A stretch of DNA of 64,000 nucleotides, taken from Pseudomonadota bacterium (GTDB taxonomy: Bacteria; Pseudomonadota; Alphaproteobacteria; Sphingomonadales; Sphingomonadaceae). The DNA lies in assembly GCA_023457895.1 (NCBI GenBank), contig JAEXAY010000033.1, forward strand, positions 1 through 64,000, written 5' to 3'. Below the pieces are notes generated by a model. That model saw only the letters and a list, made by a program, of their open reading frames with translations. It did no database searches and was not told the DNA's origin. Positions 59,663 through 64,000 of this stretch are shown piece by piece. A program made the translations under genes and the position numbers. Numbering within the stretch: position 1 is the first letter of the stretch; every line of letters begins with the position of its first letter.

Positions 59663-60679
59663 TCAGTAGCGGATCAGTACCTTGCCGACATGGCTGGCCG
59701 ACTTGAGATAGGCATAGGCCTCCGGTGCGGCATCGAAGGGGAAAACCCGGTCGATAACCGGTTCAATACCGTTAACCTCGACCGCATTGAGCAGACGCTG
59801 CAACATCGCCTTGCTGCCTTCTGCAATACCGCGGATGACAAGATTCTTGCCGATGATCATGTTGTAATTGGGAATCCCGGCCGTCGCTGCGCCGGCCAGC
59901 GCGCCGATCACTATGATCCGGCCATTGGGCGCTGCGGCCGTCAGCGACTGCGGCAATGATGCCTGTCCGCCATTTTCGACCACAATATCGGCGCCGCGGC
60001 CACCCGTCTTCTCAAGGACTTCAGCCTCCCAATTGGGATTGGTGCGGTAATTGACAAGTATTTCCGCTCCCATTTTGCGGGCGAGTTCCAGTTTTTCATC
60101 GCTCGACGAAGTGATGGCGACCCGGGCGCCATTCATGCGCGCGATCTGGAGCGCAAAGATGGACACGCCCCCCGTTCCGAGCGTCAATACTGTGTCACCA
60201 GCCTTTACCTTGCCGACTTCGACCACCGCATTCCACGCGGTCAGCGCCGCCGAGGCCAGCGGAGCAGCCTGCTCATCGGTGATTGATGCCGGCACCGGGA
60301 TCAGCGGCGCGGCCGGCACACAAAGGCGCTCGGCCAGCCAGCCATCATGGGTAATGCCGACATCATGTGCGAACACCGACGGAACGAAATCACCGTCAAT
60401 CCATGTGGCAAAATGCGCGAAGATGACCCGGTCGCCAACTTTGACGTTGGTCACGCCGTCCCCCGTCACAAGCACTTCCGCCACGCCTTCGGAAACGGGG
60501 ACCCGGTCTTCAGCCTTGCGCGCGCCATAAGAGCCGGACAGGACCAGTAGATCACGATGGTTCAGACCGGCAAGACGTGGCGCCAGCAGCACTTCTCCGG
60601 GACCGGGAACAGGCTCGGGACGCTCCACCAGGGTAAGCGATTCGAGGCCGGTCTGCGGTCCGATCTGATAGGCTTTCAC
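59663..60679 (-). CDS. Quinone-oxidoreductase-type medium-chain dehydrogenase/reductase
   Basis: 338 aa from GTG 60679 with AGGAG six bases upstream. MDR fold: an N-terminal GroES-like domain without the catalytic Zn ligands (NHRDLLVLSGSYG, SEGVAEV), then a Rossmann domain with LGTGGVSIFALQIARMNGARVAITSSSDEK. It is therefore an NADPH-dependent quinone/enone reductase-type enzyme rather than a zinc alcohol dehydrogenase. It follows the FAD-linked oxidase by 25 bases on the same strand and may reduce its enone-type product. Confidence 0.9.
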   Translation of the reverse strand: MKAYQIGPQTGLESLTLVERPEPVPGPGEVLLAPRLAGLNHRDLLVLSGSYGARKAEDRVPVSEGVAEVLVTGDGVTNVKVGDRVIFAHFATWIDGDFVPSVFAHDVGITHDGWLAERLCVPAAPLIPVPASITDEQAAPLASAALTAWNAVVEVGKVKAGDTVLTLGTGGVSIFALQIARMNGARVAITSSSDEKLELARKMGAEILVNYRTNPNWEAEVLEKTGGRGADIVVENGGQASLPQSLTAAAPNGRIIVIGALAGAATAGIPNYNMIIGKNLVIRGIAEGSKAMLQRLLNAVEVNGIEPVIDRVFPFDAAPEAYAYLKSASHVGKVLIRY

Positions 60680-60704
60680 ATTTTTCTCCTGACAATTAGA
60701 CCGT

Positions 60705-62270
60705 TCAAAGTCCGAGCACACCGGGGTTCATCAACCCCTTCGGATCAAGCTGCGCTTTGACCGATCGCAGGAGCGCAGCCGCCTGCGGGTCAAGACGGGA
60801 CTGATAGGGGTAAGCCCGCCCCAGCTGATAATGCGCCGCGCCATGCTCCTGCATCAACGCAACCGCATCGCGCTTCAGTTGATCGGCCGCCGCGCGGGCT
60901 TCCTCATTTTCCGGGAAAGAAGGAATGCCGGCGAGATATTCATCACCCAGCGTGCGGCGATGATATTCGCTGCGGACATCCGGCCAGTAGATCGCAATCT
61001 CATAGAGGAACCCGCTGGGACCGGACGGGCTGAACATCGTACCGGTCCAGATACCGAGACGATCAAGTTCGGCCTTGCGACCGGCAAGCAATGCCTGAAA
61101 GGCGTTATGGAACGCCACCGTGTCCTTCTGCTTGAAAACGCCATGGATCGGAACCCAGCGCTCACCACCCGGACCCAGAATGTTGCCAAGCGGCGCAAAT
61201 GGCATGCTGCGCACAAAAGCCGGTACGGTATTGGCGATTTCGCGCCCATGTGCGGTGCAGATTTCGCGCAGACGCTGCGCTCGCGCCCAGACATCGTTCT
61301 TGTCGACACCTTCGACGATGATGTGCGCCATATAGGCACCCGCCCTCATGGCGCCTTCGCCCCCGATCGCCATCTTGGCCAGCTGCTTCAAGCCCGCAAC
61401 GGGGTTCGGAGCCTTGGCCATAACCTGCTTCGCGATCTGCAGCCTTGCGCCAACCCCCTCCTGCCGAGCGATCTGCCCCTGCGACAGGGCAAGGTCGAGG
61501 CCGAACAGGGAATCGTCCAGTTTCTCTTTCTGGACCTTGCTGACCGCAGCGTGGCACGCAGCGAAATCGTCGAATGCAAAGCTCATTGCTTCGGCTTCCT
61601 TGCGTGCCGCGATCAGGGGCAGCGTGATTTTCGCCTTGATGCCGAGCGCGCCGCAATCTCCGGTGAACAACCCCGTCATGTCGGGCCCATAGAAGCGCGT
61701 CGCGGAACTAATGCCCGTCTTCATCAATTCGCCGTCCGCGAGCACCACCTCCATCGACAGCACCGATTCCGCTGAAATGCCGAACCCCGCCGTCCCATGG
61801 CTGACGGAATTCTGGCTGACGCTCCCACCGATTGTTGCCGCAATGCCGGAGAAAGGGCCCCAGAAGGGTGTGCGCAACCCAAGTGGATCGAGTTTTGCCT
61901 TTAGCGCCGCCCAGGTCGTGCCCGCCCCTACGGTCACGCTGGCATTTTCGATGTCCACGTCGATTCCGTTCAGGGCACCGGTATCAATGACGACATGGCC
62001 ACCCGGCCCATAGATATAACCGTCGGTATAGGAAGCGCCGCCGCCGCGCGGGACCATGGCGATGCCCGCGGCATTACAGCATGCAACAGCGGCCTGGAGG
62101 TCGGAGATGCTCGCCGGGCGCAGCACAGCCAAAGGCTTGCCGGCACCGCGATACACGTCATTGCTGAAATAATCGAGCGTCTGCGCGTCGTTGATGACGG
62201 CTTCCTGACCCAGAATGGCAACCAGTCTCTGAGTCACATCATTCTGTGCATCGGCAGGCGCTGCAGTCAT
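60705..62270 (-). CDS. FAD-linked oxidase, vanillyl-alcohol-oxidase/GlcD-type (paralogue 2)
   Basis: 521 aa; GGAGAATGAA precedes the ATG. MVPRGGGASYTDGY and GPFSGIAATIGGSVSQNS mark the PP-loop FAD domain. The cap domain follows and the end LDPKGLMNPGVLGL matches paralogue 1 at 42651. No covalent-flavin His at the usual site. It dehydrogenates an alcohol, phenol or hydroxy acid. It forms a two-gene operon with the MDR enzyme and is divergent from the transporter at 62519. Confidence 0.9.
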   Translation of the reverse strand: MTAAPADAQNDVTQRLVAILGQEAVINDAQTLDYFSNDVYRGAGKPLAVLRPASISDLQAAVACCNAAGIAMVPRGGGASYTDGYIYGPGGHVVIDTGALNGIDVDIENASVTVGAGTTWAALKAKLDPLGLRTPFWGPFSGIAATIGGSVSQNSVSHGTAGFGISAESVLSMEVVLADGELMKTGISSATRFYGPDMTGLFTGDCGALGIKAKITLPLIAARKEAEAMSFAFDDFAACHAAVSKVQKEKLDDSLFGLDLALSQGQIARQEGVGARLQIAKQVMAKAPNPVAGLKQLAKMAIGGEGAMRAGAYMAHIIVEGVDKNDVWARAQRLREICTAHGREIANTVPAFVRSMPFAPLGNILGPGGERWVPIHGVFKQKDTVAFHNAFQALLAGRKAELDRLGIWTGTMFSPSGPSGFLYEIAIYWPDVRSEYHRRTLGDEYLAGIPSFPENEEARAAADQLKRDAVALMQEHGAAHYQLGRAYPYQSRLDPQAAALLRSVKAQLDPKGLMNPGVLGL

Positions 62271-62518
62271 TTCATTCTCCCCATGATGCCATTAAGAAAG
62301 ATCGCCAGGCAGGCGTCAAGGCATCAGCCTGTTTCCGGCTTGAAAGCGTGGCGGACGAGGACAAGGCACAATTCTATCCGCCTCGCGGGTATTTTTTGGA
62401 CACGCCATGCGCTGGAAAAAAGTCTTCGTAGCTGATGTTCCCTTGATAAAGATAACAGGCGTAACCAAAGAGACGGCGCGGCGCGTCATCCTTACCTGAC
62501 GAAAGATCGGAGCTTTCA

Positions 62519-63886
62519 ATGAACAGCGCCAGTACGCCACTACCTCTCAGGACCCTGACGGCTTATGGCGCCGGACAGCTTGGAGCCCAGATATTCCGGG
62601 ATACGCCGGCTGTCCTACTCCCTATTTTCATGACCACCATGCTGGGCATTCCGGCCTGGCAGGCGGGGATCGTCATCCTCATTCCCAAATTATGGGTGAT
62701 CATTTGCGATCCGCTTGTCGGCTCCTGGTCGGACCGACTGAAGGAGCGGTTCGGACGGCTCACCTTCCTGTTCGTTGGCGCTATACTGACCAGCATCAGT
62801 TTTTTCTCGCTGTTCTTCATCACCTCCTACAGTAGCCCGCTGGTAGCCGCGGTCGTGATCTGTACCCTGTTTTTCCTCGGCTCAACCGCATTCAGCATTT
62901 ACTCGGTTCCCTATCTTGCACTCGCATCGGAGCTGTCCGACGATTCATATCAAAGAACGAGGGTCATGGTTTCGCGCATGGTCTTCACTATTTTCGCCGT
63001 GGTCATCGGCGTCGGACTCGCCCAGCCCGTGATCCAGTTCTTCGGATCGGGCAGCCATGGATGGCAGATGCTGGCGATTATCTTCGCGCTCATCTGCCTG
63101 GTTTCGATGATTGTGCCCGTCATCGGCCTGCGGCGCGTCAAGCTGATCGAGGAAAAAAATGAAACGGTTGGACTGCCCGAACAATTGCAGACAGTTGCCG
63201 GAAACCGGCCATACCTCATCCTGCTTGGCACATGGTTCATCCAGAACATCAGCCAAGCCAGCGTCTATACCGTATTGGGGTTCGTATTCCTCTACGTGCT
63301 CGACGCGGTGAACCTGATCCTGCTTTTTGTCCTGGTCATGTCAACCGGAAGCATGCTGAGCCAGCCGATGTGGCTGCGGCTCTCGCGCATTTTCGGCAAG
63401 GAACGATGCTTTGTGGTTGCGACACTGGGCTGGTCCGCAGTTGCGGTGACCTGGATGTGGGCCGGACCTGGAAACGATGTACTCGCCACCTTGCCCTTCT
63501 ACGGCCCCTTAGCCACCGAACATGCGCTCGCACTGGTCCGCGCCTTCCTGATCGGCGTCATGAATTCAGGGTTTGTCATGCTGATGCTGTCGATGATGAC
63601 CGATACGGTCGACCATCAGCGGCGGACGCACGGACTAGCTCATGAAGGCGTCTTTGCGGGCCTGTTTTCTGCAGGGGAAAAGCTCGCCTTCGCAGTGGGC
63701 CCGTTTATCGCGGGCTTCATACTTTCGCTCTACGGCTTCAGGTCATCGACCACCGGCGCGGCCGAGCAGGGAGCGGATGCGATCCTTGGCGTGGTGATGC
63801 TATATTCCATCATTCCCGCAGCCATGCAGATTATCGCGCTGGGCCTGTTCTCCCGTTATCGGCTGGACAAGACAGTAGCCGACTAG
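62519..63886 (+). CDS. GPH-type (glycoside-pentoside-hexuronide/cation symporter) MFS transporter
   Basis: 455 aa with about 12 hydrophobic segments. The start LTAYGAGQLGAQIFRDTPAVLLPIF and the loop DPLVGSWSDRLKERFGR are those of the melibiose-carrier/GPH branch of the MFS, and SVPYLALASELSDDSYQRTR is also characteristic. In sphingomonads such proteins are often next to catabolic clusters and carry varied small molecules, so sugar specificity should not be assumed. It has a 248-base divergent promoter region shared with the FAD-linked oxidase. Confidence 0.9.
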   Translation: MNSASTPLPLRTLTAYGAGQLGAQIFRDTPAVLLPIFMTTMLGIPAWQAGIVILIPKLWVIICDPLVGSWSDRLKERFGRLTFLFVGAILTSISFFSLFFITSYSSPLVAAVVICTLFFLGSTAFSIYSVPYLALASELSDDSYQRTRVMVSRMVFTIFAVVIGVGLAQPVIQFFGSGSHGWQMLAIIFALICLVSMIVPVIGLRRVKLIEEKNETVGLPEQLQTVAGNRPYLILLGTWFIQNISQASVYTVLGFVFLYVLDAVNLILLFVLVMSTGSMLSQPMWLRLSRIFGKERCFVVATLGWSAVAVTWMWAGPGNDVLATLPFYGPLATEHALALVRAFLIGVMNSGFVMLMLSMMTDTVDHQRRTHGLAHEGVFAGLFSAGEKLAFAVGPFIAGFILSLYGFRSSTTGAAEQGADAILGVVMLYSIIPAAMQIIALGLFSRYRLDKTVAD

Positions 63887-64000
63887 GGCCAACTGCGCTC
63901 CGCGCCGGGCAAATTTGTCCGTCTGTTATCCGCCCTTCGGTAAAACACGTCACCGCCCTGCCCGTCCGGTCATCCGCGTTGAAATGTGCCGTCATGGGGC

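Noticed and set aside
63913..63928. ATTTGTCCG half-operator after the last transporter gene
   Set aside because: The right half does not match, and the gene it would control lies outside the window.
1..64000. Mobile elements, CRISPR arrays, tRNA or rRNA genes
   Set aside because: I looked for transposase- or integrase-like proteins, regularly spaced repeats and RNA gene signatures and saw none.

Overview
The window is about 64 kb of high-GC DNA. It most likely comes from a sphingomonad (Alphaproteobacteria, Sphingomonadales). The signs are three large FecA-type TonB-dependent receptors with the DIVVTA plug signature, a REDY/HapK-like protein, densely overlapped catabolic operons and unusual initiation codons (GTG, TTG, CTG). 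I see no rRNA, tRNA, CRISPR array, transposase or integrase. Almost every base belongs to one large accessory catabolic island rich in paralogue pairs.

Layout. (1) 0-2 kb: the end of a VOC protein, then a methyltransferase and a small partner protein. (2) 2-8.5 kb, minus strand: module A, which holds flavoprotein, ~75-aa protein, tandem-domain nitrilase, aldehyde dehydrogenase and second flavoprotein, with a divergent LysR gene (8.7-9.5 kb). (3) 9.7-11.7 kb: exported cytochrome c lipoprotein and Tat amine oxidase. (4) 12-21 kb, minus: a tightly coupled operon of two MmgE/PrpD proteins, CoA ligase, amidase, HapK-like protein, SDR, PuuE-like deacetylase, crotonase and VOC protein. (5) 21.1 kb: a GntR/UTRA regulator. 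(6) 21.8-26.6 kb, minus: CoA transferases x2, acyl-CoA dehydrogenase, MaoC hydratase and CitE lyase, resembling itaconate-degradation operons. (7) 26.7-41.3 kb: two paralogous membrane proteins, module B (LysR, flavoprotein, 69-aa protein, exported nitrilase homologue, in inverted orientation relative to A), a DUF1838-like protein, a Tat amine oxidase and two TonB receptors. (8) 41.4-46.8 kb: MFS transporter, FAD-linked oxidase, nitrilase homologue, second methyltransferase and partner. (9) 46.9-56.7 kb: two divergent operons, one with isochorismatase-family hydrolase, two deacetylase-family hydrolases and aldehyde dehydrogenase, the other with tandem alpha/beta hydrolase, LeuC/LeuD-type hydratase, HMG-CoA-lyase-type enzyme and CoA transferase. 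(10) 57-64 kb: third TonB receptor, quinone-oxidoreductase-type MDR, second FAD-linked oxidase and a GPH-type transporter.

How the genes may work together (inference). Outer-membrane receptors import a large substrate. Exported and cytoplasmic flavoenzymes oxidise it. Several C-N hydrolases (PuuE-like, isochorismatase-like, amidase, nitrilases) open cyclic amide or imide rings. Two different branched-dicarboxylate routes (CaiB/MaoC/CitE and LeuCD/CaiB/HMG-lyase) then end in acetyl-CoA plus pyruvate-type products. A shared palindromic operator, ATTTGTCCGGACAAAT, recurs in front of most of the 26-57 kb operons. It has the GT-N4-AC form expected for a GntR-family protein, and the GntR gene at 21.1 kb is the best candidate. 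The real substrate is unknown; an alkyl-maleimide or pyrrole-derived N-heterocycle is my leading guess.
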